Source: Desulfobacteraceae bacterium
GTDB lineage: Bacteria; Desulfobacterota; Desulfobacteria; Desulfobacterales; Desulfobacteraceae
Length of the DNA: 5,106 bases
Direction of reading: 5' to 3'
NCBI GenBank assembly: GCA_022712835.1
Contig: JAFLJU010000542.1
Location: 1 to 5,106, forward strand
Numbering within the stretch: position 1 is the first letter of the stretch; each line of letters begins with the position of its first letter. Below the pieces are notes generated by a model. It ran no database searches. It was given only the letters and a program-made list of their open reading frames with translations, and was not told the DNA's origin. The position numbers and the translations under genes are program-made. Below are positions 1 to 5,106 of this stretch, one piece after another.

Positions 1-1
1 G

Positions 2-193
2 ATCAAGGCCCCGGTGGTGGAAACCTATGATGAATATGGCCCCTTTGGTGCCAAGGGTATTGGAGAACCGGGATGTGTCCCGACAGCTCCCGCCATTGCC
101 AATGCCATTTATGATGCCGTGGGGGTAAGGATCACAAATCTGCCCATCACCCCGGAACGCGTATTAACCGCATTAAAAGAGAAGAAAGAATAA
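2..193 (+). CDS. Molybdopterin-binding (large) subunit of a xanthine dehydrogenase-family enzyme, C-terminal fragment
   Basis: Frame 2 is open from the window edge to TAA at 191-193 and gives the last 63 residues of a protein whose start lies upstream. The fragment contains GPFGAKGIGEPGCVPTAPAI. GIGE holds the glutamate (codon at 65-67) that acts as catalytic base next to the Mo-molybdopterin cofactor throughout the xanthine oxidase family. The following PTAPAIANAIYDAVGVRI and LPITPERVL stretches are typical of the extreme C-terminus of these subunits, including 4-hydroxybenzoyl-CoA reductase alpha-like proteins. The protein is cytoplasmic and works with 2Fe-2S and FAD subunits, presumably encoded upstream. 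Family assignment is firm; the substrate cannot be read from this fragment. It is a different gene copy from the Mo subunit that begins at 4846, so two such enzymes lie around the transporter. Confidence 0.93.
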   Translation: MKAPVVETYDEYGPFGAKGIGEPGCVPTAPAIANAIYDAVGVRITNLPITPERVLTALKEKKE

Positions 194-226
194 ATAAAAG
201 GGATAAATAAAAAAGGATAAAAGAGG
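190..226 (+). repeat. A-rich purine repeat, three degenerate units
   Basis: Three adjacent related units follow each other across the stop codon of the upstream gene: ATAAATAAAAGGG (190-202), ATAAATAAAAAAGG (203-216) and ATAAAAGAGG (217-226). Each is an AT-rich run ending in a GG-containing purine tail that resembles a Shine-Dalgarno core, but no start codon follows at a usable distance. The units are seen directly. They could come from slippage or tandem duplication, or form an unstructured mRNA spacer; no function is shown. Confidence 0.5.
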
Positions 227-246
227 AAACGGTTCATAACCAACGA

Positions 247-275
247 CCAGGGGGCCTGCCCCAAAAGACCCTTGG
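247..275 (+). other. Weak intergenic stem-loop
   Basis: CCAGGGG (247-253) can pair with CCCTTGG (269-275) as a 7-bp stem with one G-U pair and a 15-base loop. Within the same stretch GGGG (251-254) can instead pair with CCCC (259-262). No uridine tract follows directly, so it is not a convincing intrinsic terminator. It sits between the upstream Mo-subunit gene and the Shine-Dalgarno of the binding-protein gene, and could be an mRNA processing or stability element. The remainder of 194-302 shows no gene and no promoter I can defend. Confidence 0.3.
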
Positions 276-302
276 CCATAATTTTATTACGGAGGTTAAA
301 CC

Positions 303-1313
303 ATGGTAAAACGAACATTTTGTTCAGCAATCTCATTGTTATTTTTTATCGTCACCTGCCTTGCCCTGTTTTCCACCCCGGCAGCCGCAGGCCCCATTAA
401 ACTCAATTATGCCAATTTCCCCCCTGCCCCCACATTCCCCTGCGTTCAAATGGAACGCTGGAAGGTTGAAGTGGAAAAACGAACCCAGGGCCAGGTTAAG
501 ATCAACACCTTCCCCGGGGGAACACTTTTGGGAGCCAAGGGCATGATGGACGGAGTTGTGGCCGGTCAGGCCGACATCGGAAACATCTGCATGGCCTATC
601 AGCCGGGTCGGTTTGTTGTCACCAATGCCACCAGCCTTCCTTTGGGAATTAAAGATGCCAAAACCGGCAGCATGGCCCTTCTCAAACTCTATGAAAAGTA
701 CAAACCCAAGGCCTTTAAAGATGTGGTCGTCCTGGCCATGTTCACCAATGCACCGGGCAATGTCATGTCCAAAAATCCGGTAAGAAGTCTGGCAAATATG
801 AAGGGCCTTGATTTAAGAGCCTCGGGAGGTGCCGCCCAGATTCTGAAAGCCTGGGGAGCCAACCCTGTTGGAATGCCCATGCCGGCAACGGTTGAAGCCT
901 TGCAAAAAGGGACGGTTAAAGGGCTCTTCTCTTCTCTGGAAGTGATGAAGGACTTTAAGTTTGCTGAAAACTGCAAATATGTCACCATGACCGAGACGGT
1001 TATCTATCCGTTTTCCGTTATCATGAACAAAGGCAAATGGGATTCCCTGCCAGCCGATGTTCAGAAGGTGATGATGGATCTTAAAGAAGAACAATCCCTT
1101 TGGACCGGTACTTACATGGATGAACAGATTAAACGCGCCATTGCCTGGTCAAAAGAATCCAACAATGTTGAGTTTATCGCCCTTTCCGCTTCTGAAAAAG
1201 CAAATTGGGACGGCAAACTTGATTTTATCACAGAAAAATGGATAAAAGGCGCCAGTGAAAAAGGGCTGCCAGCCGAGCAAATTATAAAAGATATCAAATC
1301 CTATATCCAATAA
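303..1313 (+). CDS. dctP: TRAP transporter periplasmic solute-binding protein (DctP family)
   Basis: This 336-residue protein captures an organic acid in the periplasm and delivers it to the membrane subunits encoded just downstream. Residues 1-29 form a Sec signal peptide: basic MVKR, a hydrophobic core from about 8 to 24, and an AAA-G cleavage site after residue 29. The mature part has DctP-family landmarks: ERWKVEVEKRTQGQVKINTFPGGTLLGAKGMMDGVVAGQADIG (split here as ERWKVEVEKR near 51-60 and FPGGTLLG near 70-77), then NMKGLDLRASG. Arg172 in that last motif is the position that usually makes the salt bridge to the substrate carboxylate. GANPVGMPMPATVEALQKG follows as the usual hinge-side segment. 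Length is normal for the family. The start is supported by GGAGG at 291-295, seven bases before the ATG. The symbol is a family name only; substrate is unknown, with an aromatic or other carboxylate inferred from the neighbouring molybdenum enzymes. Confidence 0.93.
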   Translation: MVKRTFCSAISLLFFIVTCLALFSTPAAAGPIKLNYANFPPAPTFPCVQMERWKVEVEKRTQGQVKINTFPGGTLLGAKGMMDGVVAGQADIGNICMAYQPGRFVVTNATSLPLGIKDAKTGSMALLKLYEKYKPKAFKDVVVLAMFTNAPGNVMSKNPVRSLANMKGLDLRASGGAAQILKAWGANPVGMPMPATVEALQKGTVKGLFSSLEVMKDFKFAENCKYVTMTETVIYPFSVIMNKGKWDSLPADVQKVMMDLKEEQSLWTGTYMDEQIKRAIAWSKESNNVEFIALSASEKANWDGKLDFITEKWIKGASEKGLPAEQIIKDIKSYIQ

Positions 1314-1353
1314 CCGGCATGACCGCAGTTTCATATAAACCCGTTTGTACGCT

Positions 1354-1387
1354 TCCCCCTGGCCGGTTTTTCCTAAGGCCGGGGGGA
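1354..1387 (+). promoter_or_regulatory. Intercistronic hairpin between TRAP binding-protein and membrane-subunit genes
   Basis: Bases 1354-1364 (TCCCCCTGGCC) pair with 1377-1387 (GGCCGGGGGGA) in an 11-bp, mostly G-C stem with one G-U pair and a 12-base loop at 1365-1376. The 3' arm ends four bases before the Shine-Dalgarno of the small-subunit gene and has no trailing U tract. It therefore looks like a partial block or an mRNA-stabilising 3' structure rather than a full terminator. Stem-loops after the binding-protein gene are a recurrent way for binding-protein-dependent transport operons to make more soluble receptor than membrane protein; applying that here is inference. Confidence 0.7.
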
Positions 1388-1390
1388 TTT

Positions 1391-1394
1391 GGAG
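1391..1394 (+). promoter_or_regulatory. Ribosome binding site fixing the start of the small TRAP subunit
   Basis: GGAG at 1391-1394 lies ten bases before ATG 1405. The same frame also has an upstream ATG at 1345. Starting there would translate straight through the hairpin stem and add 20 non-hydrophobic, proline- and glycine-containing residues not expected in the family. The site therefore favours 1405 as the true start. Confidence 0.75.
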
Positions 1395-1404
1395 AAAGCT
1401 TCAC

Positions 1405-1896
1405 ATGGATTTTTTAACGAGACTCAATAAAATTTTGAACAAGGTGCTGACATTGACCGGCGGTGTGTTTCTGATCGGCATGATCCTTCTGACCTGTGCC
1501 AACATATTCATCCGGCAGTTCTATATCCCCATCCGGGGAACCTTTGAACTCATGGGATATGCCGGTGCCGTTGTCACGGCTTTTGCCCTGGGGTATACCC
1601 AGTTTACCAACGGCCACATCAGTGTGGATATTCTGGTGAACACCTATCCTGCTCCCGTTAAACGATTCGTCTCTCTGATCAACCATGGGGTTTGTTCCCT
1701 CTTTTTTTTCATTGCGGCCTGGCAGGTGGTAAAAAAAGCCATGATCCTGAAGGCGGCCGGAGAACTGTCTGAAACCCTGCGAATTATCTATTACCCCTTT
1801 ACCCTGGCCGTGGGATTCGGTTGTTTTGTCCTGGCCCTGGCAATTTTTACAGACTTTTTAAAAGTGGTATTCCCCCAAAAAGCGAGTGCAAAATGA
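1405..1896 (+). CDS. dctQ: TRAP transporter small membrane subunit (DctQ family)
   Basis: This 163-residue inner-membrane protein pairs with the large subunit to form the sodium-coupled TRAP permease and helps dock the loaded binding protein. Four hydrophobic segments are visible at roughly residues 14-36, 47-66, 88-108 and 128-152, the standard DctQ topology. Family landmarks are the FELMGYAG stretch starting the second helix (Glu48) and GHISVDIL at 70-77, close to the usual H-I-x-V-D motif. Length is typical. The start at 1405 is preferred over the in-frame ATG at 1345 because of the Shine-Dalgarno at 1391 and the family length. The stop overlaps the next start in an ATGA arrangement, implying translational coupling with the large subunit. 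It is separate, not fused to the large subunit as in some TRAP systems. Confidence 0.9.
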   Translation: MDFLTRLNKILNKVLTLTGGVFLIGMILLTCANIFIRQFYIPIRGTFELMGYAGAVVTAFALGYTQFTNGHISVDILVNTYPAPVKRFVSLINHGVCSLFFFIAAWQVVKKAMILKAAGELSETLRIIYYPFTLAVGFGCFVLALAIFTDFLKVVFPQKASAK

Positions 1897-3197
1897 GCCT
1901 GACCTTGATCGGCATCATCGGTATTGTCCTCCTTCTTGCGATCCTTTTTGTCTTTGGCATTCCCGTCGGATTTGCCATGGGCCTTGTGGGATTTATCGGC
2001 TTCGCCCATGTAATTTCCGTTGATGCCAGTTTTAACATGCTGGCCACGGTGACCTGGGATACCTTTTCCAAATACGGATTAACCGTGATCCCGCTGTTTA
2101 TCTTCATGGGCCAGATTGCCTTTTATTCCGGGGTTAACGAAAAACTGTATACCGCCGCCTTTACCTGGGTGGGCCATATCCGGGGCGGCATTGCCATGGC
2201 AACGGTATTGGCCTGCGCAGCCTTTGCTGCCATCTGCGGTTCCAATGCCGCCACCGCCGCCACCATGACCACGGTTGCCCTGCCCCAGATGACCAAGTAC
2301 AAATATGAGCCCATGCTTTCCACCGGTGCCATTGCCTGCGGATCCACCCTGGGCGTCGTCATTCCCCCGTCTGTGGTCTTAATTATCATCGGGCTTTCCA
2401 CGGAACAGTCCATTGCCGAACTTTTTTACGGGGGACTGGGTGCCGGTATTTTGCTGGCCTCACTGCTAACCCTCACCGTCTATGTGCTGTGCAGCATCTA
2501 CCCTTCCTGGGGACCCACCGGGAAAAAAACCTCTCTCAGGGCAAAAATCCTCTCCCTTGCCGGTGCCGTTGAAATGCTCATTTTATTCATGGTTGTCATG
2601 CTGGGTCTTTATTTCGGCTTGTTCACCCCCACGGAAGCCGGGGCTGTCGGGTCCTTTTTTGCTGTTGTTATTGCCCTGGCCCAAAAGAAACTTTCCTGGA
2701 ACGATTTCTATAATTCTATTTTTGATACCTTGAAAATTTCCTGTATGGTGATTGTCATTATTACCGGGGCCATGATTTTCGGTCGATTCCTGGCCATTAC
2801 CAGAATCCCCTTTGACATTGCCGATTGGGTGGTCACCCTTCCCTTTTCAAAGGTAACCATCATGGGTATCATTTTTATGATCTATATCATCGGCGGAGCG
2901 GTCATGGATGCCCTGGCCCTTCTGCTCATCACCATTCCCATTTTCTTTCCCGTGGCCATGGAACTTGGGTATGACCCCATCTGGTTCGGGGTCACCATTA
3001 CCATTGTCACCACCCTGGGAGCGGTCACCCCGCCCGTGGGCGCCACCACCTATGTGGTGGGGGGAATGGCAAAGGGTGTGCCCCTTGAAAAGGTGTTTAA
3101 AGGCGTGGCCTATTTTCTGCCGGCCTATATCATCTGTATCCTTATCATGATGCTTTTTCCCAAAGTGGTCCTGTTTTTACCGGGCCTCTTAAATTAA
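1893..3197 (+). CDS. dctM: TRAP transporter large membrane subunit (DctM family)
   Basis: This 434-residue polytopic protein is the transport-catalysing subunit, moving substrate with sodium across the inner membrane by an elevator-type mechanism known for the family. Hydrophobic segments run along the whole chain, consistent with the many helices plus two re-entrant hairpins of DctM. Diagnostic motifs are GQIAFYSGV near residue 73, FAAICGSNAATAATM at 111-125, LGVVIPPS at 153-160, PTEAGAVG around the middle, and TPPVG at 379-383. The PPS and TPPVG elements are the inverted-repeat hairpin tips that form the substrate and sodium sites. The ATG at 1893 overlaps the small-subunit TGA by four bases. 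An open frame extends upstream to ATG 1821, but that segment lies inside the small-subunit gene and is not family-like. Only a weak AGCGAG precedes the start, so translation probably depends on coupling. Length is normal. Confidence 0.95.
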   Translation: MSLTLIGIIGIVLLLAILFVFGIPVGFAMGLVGFIGFAHVISVDASFNMLATVTWDTFSKYGLTVIPLFIFMGQIAFYSGVNEKLYTAAFTWVGHIRGGIAMATVLACAAFAAICGSNAATAATMTTVALPQMTKYKYEPMLSTGAIACGSTLGVVIPPSVVLIIIGLSTEQSIAELFYGGLGAGILLASLLTLTVYVLCSIYPSWGPTGKKTSLRAKILSLAGAVEMLILFMVVMLGLYFGLFTPTEAGAVGSFFAVVIALAQKKLSWNDFYNSIFDTLKISCMVIVIITGAMIFGRFLAITRIPFDIADWVVTLPFSKVTIMGIIFMIYIIGGAVMDALALLLITIPIFFPVAMELGYDPIWFGVTITIVTTLGAVTPPVGATTYVVGGMAKGVPLEKVFKGVAYFLPAYIICILIMMLFPKVVLFLPGLLN

Positions 3198-3203
3198 AAG
3201 GAG
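3198..3203 (+). promoter_or_regulatory. Ribosome binding site supporting the GTG start at 3211
   Basis: AAGGAG begins immediately after the TAA of the large TRAP subunit and is separated by seven bases from GTG 3211. It is a strong, well-spaced site that supports the non-ATG start. It also places the FAD-subunit gene only 13 bases after the transporter gene, in one apparent transcription unit. Confidence 0.75.
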
Positions 3204-3210
3204 AACAATT

Positions 3211-4242
3211 GTGCGGTTACCCAGGTTTGATTATTTAGGACCCAACACCCTTGAACAGGCCCTTGCCTTTTTGGCCACTTACAGGGACGGCGCCAAAATC
3301 CTTGCAGGGGGAACAGACCTCCTGGTCAGGATGAAAAAAGGACTTTTAGCCCCGAAAACCCTCATCAGCCTCAAGGGACTGGATGAATTGGCCTATATTC
3401 GGCAGGACAAAAAAGATGGCAAAAACGGCAGCGACTGCGTTCTTATCGGCAGCAAAACCCCCATTGCCGATATCATCGCTTCCGATCTGGTTCAACAACA
3501 AGCCCCTGCCCTGTCACAGGCCTGTGAACGGATAGGCGCCATCACCCTCCAGCATTTTGCGGGAACCATGGGCGGCAACATTCTCCAGGACAATCGGTGC
3601 CAGCACTACAACCAGTCGTCATTCCATCGATCCGGCCGGGGAGCCTGCCACAAAGACGGGGGGAAAATCTGTTATGCCCGGCAGGACTCCGACCGGTGCA
3701 ACTCCACCTGCCAGTCAGACGGGGCCACGGCCCTCATGGCCCTGGATGCCAGTATCACCCTTTCTACCAAAAACGGAGAGCGACAGGTGGATCTGGCCGA
3801 TTTTTATACCAATGACGGGATCCAGCCATTTGCCATTGAACACGATGAGCTTCTCACCCAGATCCGGATCCCGGTCCAGGGGGGTAAAAGTGCTTATCAG
3901 CGCCTGTCCTATCGATCCGCCATCGATTATCCCCTTGTCTGCGCAGGGGTTCTCCTGATTCCGTCGGCATCTTTGCCAACCCAGATCGGGGAGGCCAGAA
4001 TTGTGGTGGGTGCCATGGGCAGGTCTCCCCTTTATATGGCCGCTGCCTCGGCTTCTCTAAAGGGAAAAACCTTTGATGATACCGCAGCCTTTCAAAAAGC
4101 TGCAAAAGCTTCCATGGACACGGCCGCCGCCTTTGCCGTTCACAATGTGGGATCCACCCTTGAATACCGGTGTGCCATGGCAGAAGAAATGGTGTTCCAG
4201 GCCCTGATTGAAGCAGGAAAAGCTGCCCGGGCGACCCAATAG
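3211..4242 (+). CDS. FAD-binding subunit of a molybdenum hydroxylase, 4-hydroxybenzoyl-CoA reductase beta-like with a 4Fe-4S loop
   Basis: This 343-residue cytoplasmic subunit carries FAD and passes electrons to or from the 2Fe-2S subunit encoded next. The N-terminal FAD domain shows AGGTDLLVRMKKG (from residue 32) and TMGGNI (119-124), the two glycine-rich FAD-pyrophosphate motifs of the xanthine dehydrogenase medium subunit. The C-terminal part, from about residue 230, matches the CO dehydrogenase flavoprotein C-terminal domain. The notable element is an insertion of about 40 residues after the second FAD motif with Cys130, Cys146, Cys154 and Cys163, in an NRCQHYNQSSFHR to DRCNSTC context. 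From memory this is the spacing of the extra 4Fe-4S cluster in the beta subunit of 4-hydroxybenzoyl-CoA reductase, absent from ordinary xanthine dehydrogenases. An extra Cys167 lies close by. The GTG start is supported by the ribosome site at 3198. The exact substrate is unresolved: it could act on a CoA thioester or another aromatic compound. Confidence 0.9.
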   Translation: MRLPRFDYLGPNTLEQALAFLATYRDGAKILAGGTDLLVRMKKGLLAPKTLISLKGLDELAYIRQDKKDGKNGSDCVLIGSKTPIADIIASDLVQQQAPALSQACERIGAITLQHFAGTMGGNILQDNRCQHYNQSSFHRSGRGACHKDGGKICYARQDSDRCNSTCQSDGATALMALDASITLSTKNGERQVDLADFYTNDGIQPFAIEHDELLTQIRIPVQGGKSAYQRLSYRSAIDYPLVCAGVLLIPSASLPTQIGEARIVVGAMGRSPLYMAAASASLKGKTFDDTAAFQKAAKASMDTAAAFAVHNVGSTLEYRCAMAEEMVFQALIEAGKAARATQ

Positions 4243-4294
4243 ATAAAAAAGGCTTAGACAACAAAGGCATAACAGGAAAACGGGAGTACCAGGA

Positions 4295-4843
4295 ATGGAA
4301 AAAATTGAGATTACCCTAAGGATAAATGAAACCCCCTACCAGGTAAGGGTTCTTCCCAATGATACCCTTTTGGAAGTATTGCGGGATAAACTGGATCTGA
4401 CCGGATCAAAGGAAGGTTGTGATGAAGGGGTTTGCGGGTCCTGCACAGTGCACATGGATGGTAAGCCTGTCCGGTCCTGCCTGACCCTTGCCCTGGAGGC
4501 CCAGGACACCCAGATCAAAACCGTGGAGGGACTGGCCACGGGCGATACGTTGTCAACCCTTCAACAATCGTTTATCGACCACGGGGCGGTTCAGTGCGGG
4601 TTTTGCACCCCGGGGATGCTCATGTCGGCAGATGCATTGCTTGCAACCACGCCAAGGCCCGATGAGCGAACCATCCGCCAGGGTCTGGCCGGAAACATCT
4701 GCCGGTGCACAGGATATGCCAAAATTGTAACGGCCGTGGCCCATGCGGGCAATTCCCAGAATCATTGCCCGGATTGCCTGACCCAAACGCCGGACCCAAA
4801 CGCCCGATCAGGTAGCAAGCCAAATCAGTGGGCAAAGGAGTAA
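4295..4843 (+). CDS. 2Fe-2S iron-sulfur subunit of a molybdenum hydroxylase (xanthine dehydrogenase/HcrC-like small subunit)
   Basis: This 182-residue cytoplasmic protein holds two 2Fe-2S clusters that link the Mo site to the FAD subunit. The N-terminal plant-ferredoxin-like domain ligates one cluster with Cys42, Cys47, Cys50 and Cys62 (GCDEGVCGSCTVH and later RSC). The helical C-terminal domain ligates the second with Cys101, Cys104, Cys136 and Cys138 (QCGFCTPGM and NICRCTGY). All eight ligands are present, so the protein should be functional. GGGAG at 4282-4286, eight bases before ATG 4295, supports the start, which lies 52 bases after the FAD-subunit gene. The chain continues some 40 residues past the CRCTGY motif. 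The last 25 or so form a polar tail with an additional CPDC pair (Cys158, Cys161), longer than many homologues, which commonly end near 155-165. The DNA of this tail contains a 13-base tandem repeat. The stop lies two bases before the next start codon. Confidence 0.95.
   Translation: MEKIEITLRINETPYQVRVLPNDTLLEVLRDKLDLTGSKEGCDEGVCGSCTVHMDGKPVRSCLTLALEAQDTQIKTVEGLATGDTLSTLQQSFIDHGAVQCGFCTPGMLMSADALLATTPRPDERTIRQGLAGNICRCTGYAKIVTAVAHAGNSQNHCPDCLTQTPDPNARSGSKPNQWAKE
4781..4804 (+). repeat. Short tandem repeat, two 11-bp copies at a 13-bp period
   Basis: ACCCAAACGCC occurs at 4781-4791 and again at 4794-4804, with two bases between, inside the 3' end of the 2Fe-2S subunit gene. The period is not a multiple of three, so gain or loss of one unit changes the reading frame of the tail. 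Removing one copy would give a different tail ending at the TGA at 4851-4853, overlapping the next gene. Confidence 0.7.
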
Positions 4844-4845
4844 AG

Positions 4846-5106
4846 ATGTCTGATTATGCCATCATTGGAAAACGAATGCCCCGGGTGGATTCCCGGGCCA
4901 AGGTTATGGGAAAGGCAAAATTTACCGCGGACCTGAATCTGCCCAACATGCTGGTGGGAAAAATAAAAAGAAGCCCCTATGCCCATGCCCGAATCCTCCA
5001 TATCGACACCTCAGAGGCCGAAGCCTTTCCCGGTGTCATGTCCGTGGTCACGGGCAAGGACACCGCCGGCATAAAATGGGGGGTATTTGCCTATACACGG
5101 GACCAG
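4846..5106 (+). CDS. Molybdopterin-binding (large) subunit of a xanthine dehydrogenase-family enzyme, N-terminal fragment
   Basis: The first 87 residues are present and the gene runs off the window. The sequence starts MSDYAIIGKRMPRVDSRAKVMGKAKF and continues TADLNLPNMLVGKIKRSPYAHARI, then HIDTSEAEAFPGVMSVVTGKD. This is the standard opening a/b hammerhead domain of the Mo subunit, where the protein contacts its Fe-S partner. There is no N-terminal ferredoxin domain, so this is the separate-subunit type, in agreement with the stand-alone 2Fe-2S and FAD genes upstream. AAGGAG at 4835-4840 runs up to the TAA of the preceding gene and lies five bases before ATG 4846, which points to tight co-translation. 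The order FAD, 2Fe-2S, Mo makes a complete three-subunit enzyme. Catalytic and substrate-binding residues lie beyond the window, so whether it oxidises or reduces its substrate cannot be read here. Confidence 0.93.
   Translation, partial: MSDYAIIGKRMPRVDSRAKVMGKAKFTADLNLPNMLVGKIKRSPYAHARILHIDTSEAEAFPGVMSVVTGKDTAGIKWGVFAYTRDQ

Noticed and set aside
231..241. GGTTCATAACC small palindrome as a possible operator
   Set aside because: Only four paired bases per arm around a three-base centre, not repeated elsewhere in the window; too short to support a regulator site.
277..282. CATAAT as a possible -10 promoter element before the binding-protein gene
   Set aside because: No matching -35 element lies 16-18 bases upstream, and AT-rich hexamers are expected by chance in this gap.
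1345..1404. Upstream ATG that would add 20 residues to the small TRAP subunit
   Set aside because: It would place the hairpin inside the coding region, has no good ribosome site, and the added residues are not family-like; ATG 1405 has GGAG at a workable distance and gives a normal length.
1821..1892. Upstream ATG extending the large TRAP subunit by 24 residues
   Set aside because: The extension lies inside the small-subunit gene and is not hydrophobic like the normal N-terminus; the ATGA overlap at 1893 is the standard arrangement.
3590..3720. Possible frameshift or damaged segment in the FAD subunit around the cysteine-rich loop
   Set aside because: The unusual composition initially looked like a frame disruption, but the four cysteines fall at the spacing of the known 4Fe-4S insertion and the conserved FAD-subunit sequence resumes in the same frame after it.
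3854..4270. Long minus-strand open frame (about 138 codons) opposite the FAD-subunit gene
   Set aside because: It lies entirely over a clearly coding plus-strand gene, has a proline/serine-rich low-information translation with no recognisable motif, and has no convincing ribosome site.
4880..4897. CCCGGG-N6-CCCGGG hairpin near the start of the second Mo-subunit gene
   Set aside because: A perfect 6-bp G-C stem, but it lies within conserved coding sequence (the MPRVDSRAK region) and is easily explained by codon choice; no U tract or regulatory context.

Overview
The window is a compact, entirely plus-strand catabolic segment. It holds a tripartite TRAP transporter flanked on both sides by subunits of xanthine dehydrogenase-family molybdenum hydroxylases. 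Six genes are visible, two cut by the window edges. GC content is moderate, every gene is bacterial in style, and most have good Shine-Dalgarno sites. The FAD subunit carries the cysteine loop of the 4-hydroxybenzoyl-CoA reductase type, found mainly in anaerobic aromatic degraders. Together with the TRAP sequence style, this suggests an anaerobic or facultative proteobacterium or Desulfobacterota member (sulfate-reducer-like). That assignment is inference and cannot be settled from the window.

Layout: positions 1-193 are the C-terminal end of a molybdopterin-binding large subunit, with the catalytic GxGE motif. Positions 194-302 are non-coding, with an A-rich purine repeat and a weak hairpin. 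A TRAP transporter follows: periplasmic binding protein (303-1313), a strong intercistronic hairpin (1354-1387), small membrane subunit (1405-1896) and large membrane subunit (1893-3197, ATGA overlap). A second molybdenum enzyme follows: FAD subunit with a 4Fe-4S loop (3211-4242, GTG start), 2Fe-2S subunit (4295-4843) and the N-terminus of the Mo subunit (4846 to the window end).

Proposed joint role (inference): the TRAP system imports an organic acid, plausibly an aromatic or heteroaromatic carboxylate. The cytoplasmic molybdenum enzymes hydroxylate or reductively dehydroxylate it or its CoA thioester. The two enzymes could act on successive intermediates, or one could be a paralogue of the other. 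The FAD-subunit loop matches the four-cysteine spacing of the reductive 4-hydroxybenzoyl-CoA reductase branch, so the second complex may run in the low-potential reductive direction. I see no tRNA, rRNA, CRISPR, insertion sequence or phage feature. The gene families are known; the interest lies in their combination and in a few local sequence oddities.
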